From: Coemansia sp. RSA 1804
Taxonomy: Eukaryota > Kickxellomycota > Kickxellomycetes > Kickxellales > Kickxellaceae
Assembly (NCBI GenBank): GCA_027578815.1
Contig: JANBTH010000774.1
Span: 1-11,520, forward strand
DNA length: 11,520 nucleotides
Direction of reading: 5' to 3'
Shown here one piece after another: positions 1 to 8,020 of the stretch. Numbering within the stretch: position 1 is the stretch's first letter; the number at the start of each line of letters is the position of its first letter. The notes beneath the pieces are model-generated. The model was given only the letters and a program-made list of their open reading frames with translations, was not told the DNA's origin and did no database searches. Made by a program: the position numbers and the translations under genes.

Positions 1-769
1 CCCGTAAAGGAACTTTTGTCATTAGAACTTGTACAACATTCACATACATTCTCTCCTTCTGTTTGCACTGTGCCAGGGTGTGGTGTCTGCAGCATTAACC
101 ACCGACTTACCGAATGGGCTTGCGGCCAGCGCTTGCATTCGCGTTTGTCTCTGCCATTGCAACTATGTTTTTCGTGCGTCGGCAATGTTATATGTCAAGT
201 AGCGATAACGCGTGTTCTTTGCGACCAGCCGTAAATAACCCTTGGCTTCTTTTCTGGCTCGTAAAAAAACAAATAACTGCAAAGGATGTTTGAGCGTCTG
301 CTACTCTCCCGGCAAAAAAACGACAAAGCAAGAAGAGCAAAAAGTGAAAGTGATTTCGAGATAAGAAAAGAGGCCGTGTTTGCTTGCTTGGATAATGGCA
401 ACCTAGTTTACCATAGTCAACAAGAGCTGCATAAGCTTTGGTGTTTGTTTTTGTTTTTTATTTTTCTCTTCATTGTTCCGTCTGTCGTCACTTGTTTTTT
501 ACAAACGAAAAAGAGTCCAATCACTTGCATTGGTTTGGCCCACGTTTACTTGTTTGTTGGATATGTAAAGCTACTCTGCCTTTTAGTTTTAGCCTCCCTT
601 TATTTACTTTTATTTCTTCTGCTCTTTTGCTCTGTCAGGTTCTTGTTCTTGTTTTGAACTCTTTCTACTATACAGGGACATATATGAGGGTCTGACAACA
701 AAGGCCGCCGAAAGCGTCATTTCCTTGTCTGCGCCCTGATTACCCTCGTCGTGCTGCGGCCCTTGCGAA
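1..769. other. T-rich upstream region of APC1, no convincing gene
   Basis: No recognisable protein, tRNA or rRNA is visible here. Positions about 430-660 are strongly T-rich on the + strand, as is common in fungal promoters and leaders. The longest ATG-started frame (286-657, 123 codons) has a charged first third. It then becomes a run of Leu, Phe and Val that simply follows the T-rich bases, so I treat it as a possible upstream ORF and not a gene. A 3-codon upstream ORF lies at 684-695, 74 bases before the APC1 ATG. An ACGCGT hexamer (MCB-like) occurs at 208-213, but the same hexamer also occurs by chance inside coding DNA elsewhere in the window. Any gene to the left lies outside the window. 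Confidence 0.6.
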
Positions 770-3700
770 ATGAACACTGCGCTCCGGCCATCGTCTATGG
801 CGGTCGCCGCCGCCATGCCAGACGCCTCCGGCTACCATAGAGCTCTTATTTCCAAGGGCGTTGTTTCCTGGACGGTGGATGGCAGATTCTTGCGGAGCTT
901 CTGCCTTGGCAGCACAGCTGCTGCCAAATCGCACGCACAAGCATCCGCACAGGTGGCATTTGCCCGGTTCAATGACAGCAGTGGACCCAGCAGTGCCTCG
1001 CTCACCGTTGCTCTGTGCATATTTGGCGATGACACACTAATGATCCATTGCTACTCGGGCGCATCGTTTGCCGTGGCTCTCCCTTTCAGCGCGCAGGCCG
1101 TCTGTGTGCTACGGGAGGGCATTATTGTCCAGCGTAGGGCTGCTGATCCATCCGAATCCAGTCCATTCTCACCTGCCGTTGCTTCCTTATTCAGCCTGCT
1201 TGGCCCACGCAATGAGTTTAGGATGGTTGGCCTTAGTCGTTCAGCCGATCTGGATCCTGCTCGCAGGCAGAGGGGCCGCAACATCATGCTCAGTCCAACG
1301 CCTGCAAAGCATGGCGCCGTCTCCATGTTCGACGATCCGTCATCCGTACTTATTGGCGCAGCTTCTTCTTCTTCGTCTTCCAGACAAGATACCACTGTGC
1401 GCCAGTTTATTCTCTGCTGGGACTCTGTTGCGCAGAGACACAAGCTCTACCAGTGCACTGTTCTTGATCAGCCATCTGACTACGATAGCAGCCGAGGCGC
1501 TGGCTCTAATGCGCTTGCCGATGCAATGCCAGCCTCGGACACTGAACACCCACCTGTGTCCCGCCCGAGACTGAGTCGCCAGCCATCGCTTTCAGTCCAT
1601 CGACGCTCTTCTGTAGCTGTATCTGCTGCGGCAATGGCTGCTTCGTCCAGGCGCAAAAGTGGCTATGGTTCTGCCGTGAAAACAGATCGTAGAGGCTCAT
1701 TGCTGGGCCGAGTCTCGTTCAACGACTCTCCTGGCATTGGGCATGGCGCCGACATGCTCCGCGAGCAGCGGCAGATGCGTGCTGAGGTGGTGGTGCACAT
1801 GTGCTGGAAGGACAAGAGACCAACGGTCCTGACGAATTGCTCCGATCGCCCTCGGAGTGATGGAATATGTGTAGTTCAGACCGCTTCTGGAAAGGATATT
1901 GTGTGCATTCTCAACAAAGCGTCAAAGCAGGTCATTGGCATCGACGCACTTACATACACTGAAGTGTTCCGTTGCTCTGCACAATCGATGGTACCGGCAC
2001 GTGTCATCCGCCAGGACCTGGATAATCTGGTTGTAGTTGATCCGCATGGCTTTGTTGCACTGGTAGTTATAGGCAGCTCTGACAAGGATTCCAGTGCAAC
2101 CGAGGACGAACAGCACCACGGCTGCGGCCTTATCAGGCTCAATACGACTCACCATGGACACATTATAGAAATGCTCAGCTGCGATGGCCACACTATTACC
2201 GTAGCCGTTGATGGCTCAGACTCCAATGTTGCTATCTCAACACGTATAAGAGTGTCAAGGCTCGCCATGGCAATTCTCGACTCGCTCTCTGTCGTTTTGT
2301 CAAAGTCCGCATACACTCTGCTTTGGCGTGCTGTAGTTGCTTCTTTGGCGAACTCTACAAATGCTTTCTCGGAGATGGACCGAATCGCATCGCTGTTGCT
2401 TTCTGGAAGTGACAAGGCTCATCCAGAAACGGTAGCTCTGGCCCATGGTGCTTGGAACGAGATGCAAGAGCGGTCTGCCGCCGTCTTGTTTGTGCTCCAG
2501 CTTGTTTATGAGGATGCTTCTTTATATGACTCTGAGCCACAGTCACGATTGCTTGTTTTTGGCAGGCTTCTATTTCAGCTGGCGCAAAGAGCCGGCTTTG
2601 AAAGCGCCAGCCTCTTTTATATGGGCTATGGATTCTACGATAAAAGCGATGACCAAGGAGAAAAAGGTAGCAACGATATCCTGTGCCTGACACATAGTCC
2701 ACGTGGCTCATCGCCTATAATCCCTTCGCTTGCAAAGTGGGCAATATCAGCATTTGCTTCCAAAGACACCCGACCCACCCTGTTTCCGGCGCTTGCCGAT
2801 GCTCGCGACATATTCGATATCACAGATTCAGAACCAGCATACCGCGCTCACGAAGCTCTGGTGCTGCTCGACACGTTTTCCAGCATAGTCTACAATCTTG
2901 CTGCAGGTCACGATCCAACGCGCATCGTGCGACATTTGGCCACCACTAAACGCCCTGATCTGGTTCTTTCGCAGATGCACCCAGAGTTCCGATGGATCAT
3001 TCATAACACCGTGCTTCGATTGCGTGATCTGGGAATCCCACAGTGGCCAGAGGGCGTGCTACGCTTTCTCGGCCGCATGGATCTGATTGCAAACTCAAGT
3101 TCTGGAAGCCATGGTGCTGGGTATACTTTCCAGGGACCGTCTGTAACTGACTACCATAGCACCACCGATTTTGATAACGTTGCTGAGACGTCCAGCGCGC
3201 GCGATGTGTCTACAGACTCCAACAGTATTGTTGATTTGTGTGGCCAGACACGCGATCTGGCTACCAGTACCAACAGGAATCGCTATTCTGAAGCCAATCT
3301 ATCCGCAGAGTATCGAGAATTTGGTCCAATGATGTTCAATGCCGACCTTCGCATTGAAGAGGTTGAGCGTTTGCTCGATATGAATGCCGTTACATACACG
3401 TCTGGCCTGCTTACAGCCATCGATAATCCAGAGGATCCCGACGATGAAAGAATGCGATACATGGATCTATTGGCACGACGTGTTTTTGCACTGCCTCTTG
3501 GTCAGTCTCTGTTAAAATACAGTACGTGCAACCTGAATTCTCAGGACTCGATGACTGTTTCACCGCCAGTCGTCAGAGCGCGGTTCCGAGGAAATAAGAC
3601 AGAAACCGAGTGGTCTGCCGAAGAGACTGACGTGTGTTGGCCGCTTTTTCATAGTGGGGTTGCCGCTGCTCTTACTTTAGAGAGAGACCAGCTACGCCAG

Positions 3701-6085
3701 GCCCACTCGTCGTGGGTGCTTCTCCATTGGCCATCCGAGGCCAGCTCCGATTTAGACGGAACTAGCGATGAGGAGACAAAGAGGCGGCACAAAGATTCGC
3801 TGTCTACTCATGCGGGCTTTCTCTTTGGAATGGGTCTGATCTCCAACCAGAACAGCAGCTCCAACCAGTCACGGCCAAGCGGACCCTTGTGCAATATGCC
3901 GCCGTGGCAGGCGTTCAAGTATCTAAGTATGAGGCATAGCTTAACATCCAGCGCTCTGCTGCTTGGCAGAGCATGTGCGCACAGAGGCACGATGGACGGC
4001 TCGTTGAGCAAGATTCTTTCTCTGCATATCCCGAATCTTCTTCCGCCCGGTTCTGCTGAGATGATGCTGCTATCGTATGGCATGCAGGCTGCCGCAATGC
4101 TCGGACTGGGTCTGCTTTACATGAAATCGCAGAACAGGCGCATGGCTGATGTTATGCTCCAGGAGCTTGCAAATATAAAAAGATCTACTCCGGAAAGTTC
4201 TGGAAGCCGTGTGGATGATACTGACCCCGTTGAGGCCACGCCCGAATGCTATTCGCTTGCATCTGGGTTTGCCTTGGGGCTGGTTGCGCTGGGTCAAGGA
4301 CTAGTGACACGTACTCTTGCAGACCTTTCCTTGCTGGATTCGCTTTCGGCGATGCTTTCCGGCTCTTCTTCTCTTGGTGGTTCGGCGAGAAACAACCAGA
4401 GACCACCAGGGCATTTCAGCAACGTGGAAGGCTACGATATACAGCCTGAATCAATGCCATCAATGTTTGACAGGCCGAATCCTGTGGATTTCGGCAATAA
4501 AGTATCGGACTTTGGCTCTATAGCGGCAATCGGACTGATCTTTCTTGGAACAAATTATAAGCCAGCAGCGCAACGTCTGGCGCTTCCAACAGCGCTTGCC
4601 CAGCTAAAAGTGGCCGACCCTTTCATCGTTATGTGGAAAACACTAATGCAATCGCTGGTTATGCTGGACCACATTCGTCCGCAGAAAGAATGGGTTGAAT
4701 CAAAAGTACTGTCTTTGTTAGGCAAGGATTATGAATCAAGAGGCGCTGATGTTCTTCGTATACGTTTACATGTCATCTCTGCTGCTTGTTTCTCTATTGC
4801 TCTCAAGTATGCTGGGACGGAGGATCACGACGCTCAGTCCACTATCCTTGCTTACTTTGATCATCTGGCGTCCATTGCCGGCAGATCGTCATTAGGATAT
4901 GAGTCAGGCCTGACTCGCCTGTCTGCTCAACAGTGCCTGGATATTATGTGCATATCTGCGGCGCTTGTTATGGCCGGGAGCGGCAATGTTGAGGTTATGA
5001 GACGTCTTCGTGCGTTGCATGGAATCAGTAGCAACCGCACTTACGGCAACCATATGGCATCGCACATGGCGCTAGGCATTCTCTTTTTGGGAGGCGGAGC
5101 CAGATTCACAATATCGTCCTCGATCGACAGCATTGCACTGCTGCTGATTGCATTTTTCCCGAGATTCCCGCAGCATTATTCCGACAATGGCGAGCATCTC
5201 CAGGCGTGGCGGCACTTGTGGTCGCTTTGTGTTGAGCCGCGCTGCCTTGTTGTGCGTGATGCGACTACAGGGTGTATGTGTAAGGATGCCACTGCAACTG
5301 TATTTACCCAGGACGACAGTGGAAATACACAATCCAAAATGGCAGTCTTACCGATGACCATGTTAGCTCTCAAAGGCGGCTTATATATGCGTCTGCAAGC
5401 GCCTGGATACATTTCGCTACTAGTGCATTTGGATCGGGCGACTGGAGCACTGGCGTCAATCGCAAACAGAACCGTTGTGTATATGCAGCCTCTTCAAAGG
5501 CAAGCAACAGCTGTGCTAAAGGATCCGATCCTCTCTGTGGATCATCTGCTAAAGCAGTACAATAGCTGGCTAGAATGGGTGCAAGAACAAGTGCTGGCTC
5601 TCACCGCACAATTGGCGATGGGTGGCCGAAACAAGTTGCTCATGAATTCCGAGGAAATTATACAGACGCTTTCAGCCGTTGAGACACTACGTGTCTTTGT
5701 TCAGTTCTCTGCGAGTCCATTGTTTGCGAATGCAACCGACAAAGCACTATCCTTCGTGGAGGGCGGGTCCAAAGGTTCCAACAGCAGCAGCAACAGTACT
5801 AGCAGTTGGGTGGAAACCACGTATCTTGCTTGGCTTTCTGTTCGTAGGGCTGTGCTTGAATTTGGCTGCTCAGACACAGGTCAGCGTGTTCTGCAAGAGC
5901 ATTGGAGCGGAAATACGTCGACACTACTATCATCCACCACGCAACAGCGCACTTGCCAGGCGTTCTTTGTTGCTATCGGTCTGTTTCATACAGCGCTGGA
6001 TCTGCCACGTCTTCCGGATGTGCAGGAAATCACAAAGCATGTTCCTGTCTCTTCGCTCGTCAGCTACTTGCTTTCGAATGCTTGA
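770..6085 (+). CDS. APC1: Anaphase-promoting complex subunit 1 (APC1/Cut4)
   Basis: The product is 1771 aa and is the largest scaffold subunit of the anaphase-promoting complex/cyclosome, the nuclear ubiquitin ligase that marks securin and mitotic cyclins for destruction. Residues about 25-480 fit the N-terminal beta-propeller, with the family-like stretches ISKGVVSW and VALPF followed by SLFSLLGP. A Ser/Arg-rich loop spans about 240-330. A helical middle region contains a disordered insert (about 770-845) and the conserved segment around FNADLRIEEVERLL (about 855-868). WPLFHSGVAAAL and the HRGTMD block (about 1070) lead into the proteasome/cyclosome (PC) repeats, which run to about 1480: LLPPG, MLGLGLLY, AAIGLIFLGTN, HMALGILFLGGG and EPRCLVVRD. 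The frame is uninterrupted. The length is somewhat below the roughly 1940 aa of the human protein. The first ATG has G at -3; Met10 and Met16 are alternative starts. The human protein has about 100 more N-terminal residues, so an upstream exon cannot be excluded. Confidence 0.96.
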   Translation: MNTALRPSSMAVAAAMPDASGYHRALISKGVVSWTVDGRFLRSFCLGSTAAAKSHAQASAQVAFARFNDSSGPSSASLTVALCIFGDDTLMIHCYSGASFAVALPFSAQAVCVLREGIIVQRRAADPSESSPFSPAVASLFSLLGPRNEFRMVGLSRSADLDPARRQRGRNIMLSPTPAKHGAVSMFDDPSSVLIGAASSSSSSRQDTTVRQFILCWDSVAQRHKLYQCTVLDQPSDYDSSRGAGSNALADAMPASDTEHPPVSRPRLSRQPSLSVHRRSSVAVSAAAMAASSRRKSGYGSAVKTDRRGSLLGRVSFNDSPGIGHGADMLREQRQMRAEVVVHMCWKDKRPTVLTNCSDRPRSDGICVVQTASGKDIVCILNKASKQVIGIDALTYTEVFRCSAQSMVPARVIRQDLDNLVVVDPHGFVALVVIGSSDKDSSATEDEQHHGCGLIRLNTTHHGHIIEMLSCDGHTITVAVDGSDSNVAISTRIRVSRLAMAILDSLSVVLSKSAYTLLWRAVVASLANSTNAFSEMDRIASLLLSGSDKAHPETVALAHGAWNEMQERSAAVLFVLQLVYEDASLYDSEPQSRLLVFGRLLFQLAQRAGFESASLFYMGYGFYDKSDDQGEKGSNDILCLTHSPRGSSPIIPSLAKWAISAFASKDTRPTLFPALADARDIFDITDSEPAYRAHEALVLLDTFSSIVYNLAAGHDPTRIVRHLATTKRPDLVLSQMHPEFRWIIHNTVLRLRDLGIPQWPEGVLRFLGRMDLIANSSSGSHGAGYTFQGPSVTDYHSTTDFDNVAETSSARDVSTDSNSIVDLCGQTRDLATSTNRNRYSEANLSAEYREFGPMMFNADLRIEEVERLLDMNAVTYTSGLLTAIDNPEDPDDERMRYMDLLARRVFALPLGQSLLKYSTCNLNSQDSMTVSPPVVRARFRGNKTETEWSAEETDVCWPLFHSGVAAALTLERDQLRQAHSSWVLLHWPSEASSDLDGTSDEETKRRHKDSLSTHAGFLFGMGLISNQNSSSNQSRPSGPLCNMPPWQAFKYLSMRHSLTSSALLLGRACAHRGTMDGSLSKILSLHIPNLLPPGSAEMMLLSYGMQAAAMLGLGLLYMKSQNRRMADVMLQELANIKRSTPESSGSRVDDTDPVEATPECYSLASGFALGLVALGQGLVTRTLADLSLLDSLSAMLSGSSSLGGSARNNQRPPGHFSNVEGYDIQPESMPSMFDRPNPVDFGNKVSDFGSIAAIGLIFLGTNYKPAAQRLALPTALAQLKVADPFIVMWKTLMQSLVMLDHIRPQKEWVESKVLSLLGKDYESRGADVLRIRLHVISAACFSIALKYAGTEDHDAQSTILAYFDHLASIAGRSSLGYESGLTRLSAQQCLDIMCISAALVMAGSGNVEVMRRLRALHGISSNRTYGNHMASHMALGILFLGGGARFTISSSIDSIALLLIAFFPRFPQHYSDNGEHLQAWRHLWSLCVEPRCLVVRDATTGCMCKDATATVFTQDDSGNTQSKMAVLPMTMLALKGGLYMRLQAPGYISLLVHLDRATGALASIANRTVVYMQPLQRQATAVLKDPILSVDHLLKQYNSWLEWVQEQVLALTAQLAMGGRNKLLMNSEEIIQTLSAVETLRVFVQFSASPLFANATDKALSFVEGGSKGSNSSSNSTSSWVETTYLAWLSVRRAVLEFGCSDTGQRVLQEHWSGNTSTLLSSTTQQRTCQAFFVAIGLFHTALDLPRLPDVQEITKHVPVSSLVSYLLSNA
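1490..1740 (+). other. Basic Ser-rich phospho-loop region within APC1
   Basis: This is a region of the APC1 protein (residues about 241-324), not a separate gene. It interrupts the beta-propeller at about the place where human APC1 carries its regulatory '300s' loop. It is rich in Ala, Ser and Arg. Three Arg-Arg-x-Ser motifs are visible: R278-R279-S280-S281, R294-R295-K296-S297 and R307-R308-G309-S310. There is also R270-Q-P-S273 and a Ser-Pro at S320. Further proline-directed sites lie upstream in the same propeller (S131, S134, S175 and T177, each followed by Pro). In human APC1, phosphorylation of the equivalent loop by CDK1 relieves autoinhibition and allows CDC20 binding. That the same holds here is inference. 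Confidence 0.6.
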
Positions 6086-6412
6086 CATTGGATGGCGTGG
6101 CCCTTTTTTGAACACAGAGACACGGTGTATAGCACAACCTTTCATTTGTGTAAACCACTTTGCAGGCAACACTGCACGTGCATATAGCCTATAATGGCGT
6201 TCCTGGCCGAGTAATGCACAAATAGCAACTAGAGATGTAGACCACTTTAACGACATGCACAACATGATGGCCCTTTTTGTTTGTTCATTTTCTGAAAATA
6301 ATTGCATTTGTGAATAATATCAACATTCTGTTTTATATAATCCTGGCCAGTTCAGTTCACCTTGTTTTATTATACACCCTGTTTATACTTTTTGTTTGAC
6401 TCGCCAACTATC
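6086..6412. other. Spacer: APC1 3' region and promoter of the ankyrin gene
   Basis: This 327-bp spacer lies between two genes on the same strand. Its first part should hold the APC1 3' untranslated region and poly(A) signals. AT-rich stretches suited to this lie near 6265-6330, including an AATAAT at about 6296. I see no open reading frame with coding character and no RNA gene. Confidence 0.6.
6334..6340 (+). promoter_or_regulatory. TATA-like element upstream of the ankyrin gene
   Basis: The sequence TATATAA lies 72 bases before the ATG at 6413, in an otherwise AT-rich spacer. It matches the eukaryotic TATA consensus and is at a workable distance if the leader is short. No transcription start can be read from the sequence, so this is a plausible core promoter element only. 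Confidence 0.4.
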
Positions 6413-7174
6413 ATGGCTGCTTCTTCGGTGCTGATGGCCGAGTTCCGCCAGCCGCCGGCGGAAAGGCTCCGCCGCGCAATTCTGGAAAACGACATACAAA
6501 CGGTCAGATGGCTAGTCTCCACAAAAAAGATAGATGACATCTACAACAGAGGAATGGACGATGCCGGATGGACATCGCTGATGCTTGCCGCACGCTACGG
6601 ACGCCATGATATAGCTGCGTATCTGATGGAGATTGGACACGACAACGACGCTATATCCATAGACGCTATGGGAAACACTGTGCCGATGATCAGTGCAAAG
6701 TACAAGCATGAGGATATCTGTCTGATGTATCTGCAGCGCCATCCAAAAACAATCCCAAATGTCAACTGTGACGGAAGCAGTGCAATTAACTGGGCTGCAC
6801 AGAACGGCCTTGACCGCGTCATTAGCTGGATGCTGGACCATGGAGGAAATGTGAACCAGAGAGACATTGAAGGAAACACTCCGCTGCACCACGCTGCATC
6901 GTGGAACCAGTATTCGACTGTGACCTTGCTTTTGGAAAGAGATGCCCAGCCTGGACTTAAGAACCACAAGGGCTACACTGCAACCGAGTACGCATACTCG
7001 TCAGCTATGGACAAGCATATAAGAGAGTTGGTATTAAAACTTCAATTCAGGAAGCAACACAAGCACTCGTTCAGCAGCACGCTCGGCATTACTCGCTCTC
7101 GCACAAGCGCTGATTCACAGTCTCCGCTGCCTGCCTCAAAGCAGCTTGGCTTATCGACCGATCAGTACAGATAA
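6413..7174 (+). CDS. Ankyrin-repeat protein, Avo2-like (possible TORC2 subunit)
   Basis: The product is 253 aa. A short N-terminal helix region (RLRRAILENDIQTVRWLV, residues 18-35) leads into about four and a half ankyrin repeats. They start at GWTSLMLAARYGRHDIAAYL (52-71), GNTVPMISAKYKHEDICLMY (87-106), GSSAINWAAQNGLDRVISWM (121-140) and GNTPLHHAASWNQYSTVTLL (154-173), with a partial repeat from GYTATEYA (187). The tail (215-253) is basic, Ser/Thr-rich and probably disordered. The layout resembles yeast Avo2: an 'LR-AI' helix at the very N-terminus, a first repeat with G-W-S/T-S-L, and 'IGHD' or 'LGHD' after it. Avo2 is a non-essential subunit of the plasma-membrane kinase complex TORC2. Ankyrin repeats converge easily, so the TORC2 link is inference. 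The ATG at 6413 is the first in frame and has A at -3 and G at +4. Met8 is a weaker alternative start. Confidence 0.85.
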   Translation: MAASSVLMAEFRQPPAERLRRAILENDIQTVRWLVSTKKIDDIYNRGMDDAGWTSLMLAARYGRHDIAAYLMEIGHDNDAISIDAMGNTVPMISAKYKHEDICLMYLQRHPKTIPNVNCDGSSAINWAAQNGLDRVISWMLDHGGNVNQRDIEGNTPLHHAASWNQYSTVTLLLERDAQPGLKNHKGYTATEYAYSSAMDKHIRELVLKLQFRKQHKHSFSSTLGITRSRTSADSQSPLPASKQLGLSTDQYR

Positions 7175-7358
7175 AGGCACTTGCTAGAGTTGTAAATGTT
7201 TATATGAAGAAAAAAGCATGTTCTACGCTAGTTGCATCGCCCATGGTTGTTGTAGATATTGAGGACTGGAATTGAAGCCCCCGATTCGATAGATATAGGC
7301 TTGCAGCATCTCTAAAACACAGACCACCACACTCTGCTGGGCTAAAAACGAAAAAGAC
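7175..7358. other. Convergent 3' spacer between the ankyrin gene and CBP6-like gene
   Basis: This 184-bp region lies between the stop codons of two genes that face each other. It should contain the poly(A) sites of both. An A-rich stretch at about 7206-7216 follows the ankyrin gene, and T-rich stretches on the minus strand precede 7320-7356. No tRNA-like arms or coding frame are visible. Confidence 0.55.
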
Positions 7359-7721
7359 TCAGTCGACGCGTAAGGATGTAGGCCTGTTTGACTTTACGGC
7401 ATTGTCGATGCTACTCAGAAGCTTTGTGTAGTATCCCTTGTTTGAAACTGGATCGGTCATATCTGACGATAAGGCGCTCTTTGACTTGTATCTGTTTCCC
7501 AGCAGATTTGTGAGAGAGTCGATCTCTTTCTCAAACTTGGTGAGTTCGCCGTTGACGCTTTCTCCGCGCATTACGCTGACTCTATCAAAATTGCTTTTCA
7601 TGTGCCGATTCAGCGCATTCTTGTAGCAATGCGTGGGGCGAAGCTTGTCGGCGGGCCATTGACTAACAAGACGCGAATATGTCTGGTACAGCTCACCAAG
7701 CTTTCCCGGGTACTTTGACAT
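7359..7721 (-). CDS. Cbp6/UQCC2-like cytochrome b assembly factor
   Basis: The product is a small basic protein of 120 aa. The N-terminal part (residues about 12-50) carries a Tyr-rich helix followed by Q21-W22-P23-A-D, then a basic helix with Asn-Arg-His-Met. This resembles the start of human UQCC2 and yeast Cbp6, where a 'YRRFL...WP.D' segment is the family mark. A second helix (59-75) and a C-terminal helix containing Y97-Y98-T-K-L-L follow. In yeast, Cbp6 with Cbp3 binds the mitochondrial ribosome exit and newly made cytochrome b to start complex III assembly in the matrix. No cleavable presequence is obvious. The frame continues five codons upstream without an ATG, so the ATG at 7721 (A at -3) is the start. 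The family is short and diverges fast, so the assignment rests on few residues. The gene is divergent from CUE3. Confidence 0.65.
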   Translation of the reverse strand: MSKYPGKLGELYQTYSRLVSQWPADKLRPTHCYKNALNRHMKSNFDRVSVMRGESVNGELTKFEKEIDSLTNLLGNRYKSKSALSSDMTDPVSNKGYYTKLLSSIDNAVKSNRPTSLRVD

Positions 7722-8020
7722 TCTCCAAAGCAATTAACGAAACGCAGGGTATAAAGAAGAGAAAAGGCTCTTTATAAAAACCGAAGGAATGAAGGTATCA
7801 ATTTAGTGCGCAAGGACAAAAGAGGGACAAACAGCAAAACCGCAGCAAAGTCAAAAAGGCAAAATGGTCGTTGTTCCAGTTCTCTCTTTTTTATTTCTTT
7901 TCTAACAAAAAAATATTTTTCTGTATATTGAACCCTTCCTTTTTTCTCTACACTTGTTTCTCAGTCAGTGTTATTAGACAACAACTGAACTTTTTTTTTG
8001 CTTATTGGATCTTTGCGGCT
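7722..8020. promoter_or_regulatory. Divergent promoter region between CBP6-like gene and CUE3
   Basis: These 299 bases separate two start codons that point away from each other, so they should hold both promoters. A palindromic TTTATAAA lies at 7771-7778, about 50 bases before the CBP6-like ATG and usable on either strand. TATAAAG on the + strand is at 7750-7756. The right half (7880-8000) is a T-rich tract ending in nine Ts at 7991-7999, typical of a fungal leader. A 13-codon upstream ORF begins at 7864. Confidence 0.55.
7864..7905 (+). other. Short upstream ORF in the CUE3 leader
   Basis: An ATG with A at -3 and G at +4 opens a 13-codon frame, mostly Val, Leu and Phe, ending in TAA 115 bases before the CUE3 ATG. 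It is out of frame with CUE3. If transcription starts upstream of 7864, scanning ribosomes would meet this good-context start first. Whether it lies in the mRNA cannot be seen from the DNA. Confidence 0.35.

Noticed and set aside
208..213. MCB-like ACGCGT upstream of APC1 as a cell-cycle promoter element
   Set aside because: It is a single copy 557 bases from the ATG, and the same hexamer occurs inside the CBP6-like and glutaredoxin coding regions, so chance explains it.
1365..1382. TCT/TTC microsatellite-like run in APC1
   Set aside because: It encodes a short Ser run (residues 199-204) in a flexible loop and is ordinary low-complexity coding sequence.
1068..1574. 168-codon + strand frame inside APC1
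   Set aside because: It overlaps the APC1 propeller in another frame, and APC1 is clearly the coding frame through homologous motifs on both sides.
6362..6412. 17-residue extension of the ankyrin protein
   Set aside because: It would start at TTG. The ATG at 6413 has ideal context and is followed at once by the expected helix.
6512..6969. Two overlapping minus-strand frames (151 and 124 codons) opposite the ankyrin gene
   Set aside because: They are antisense shadows of the ankyrin repeats, whose frame shows repeated G-x-T-x-L motifs.
7871..8020. N-terminal extension of CUE3 by 50 residues
   Set aside because: The extension starts at TTG, has no ATG, and its Phe/Leu-rich content only reflects the T-rich leader. 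The first ATG (8021) begins a normal-looking ASCC2 N-terminus.
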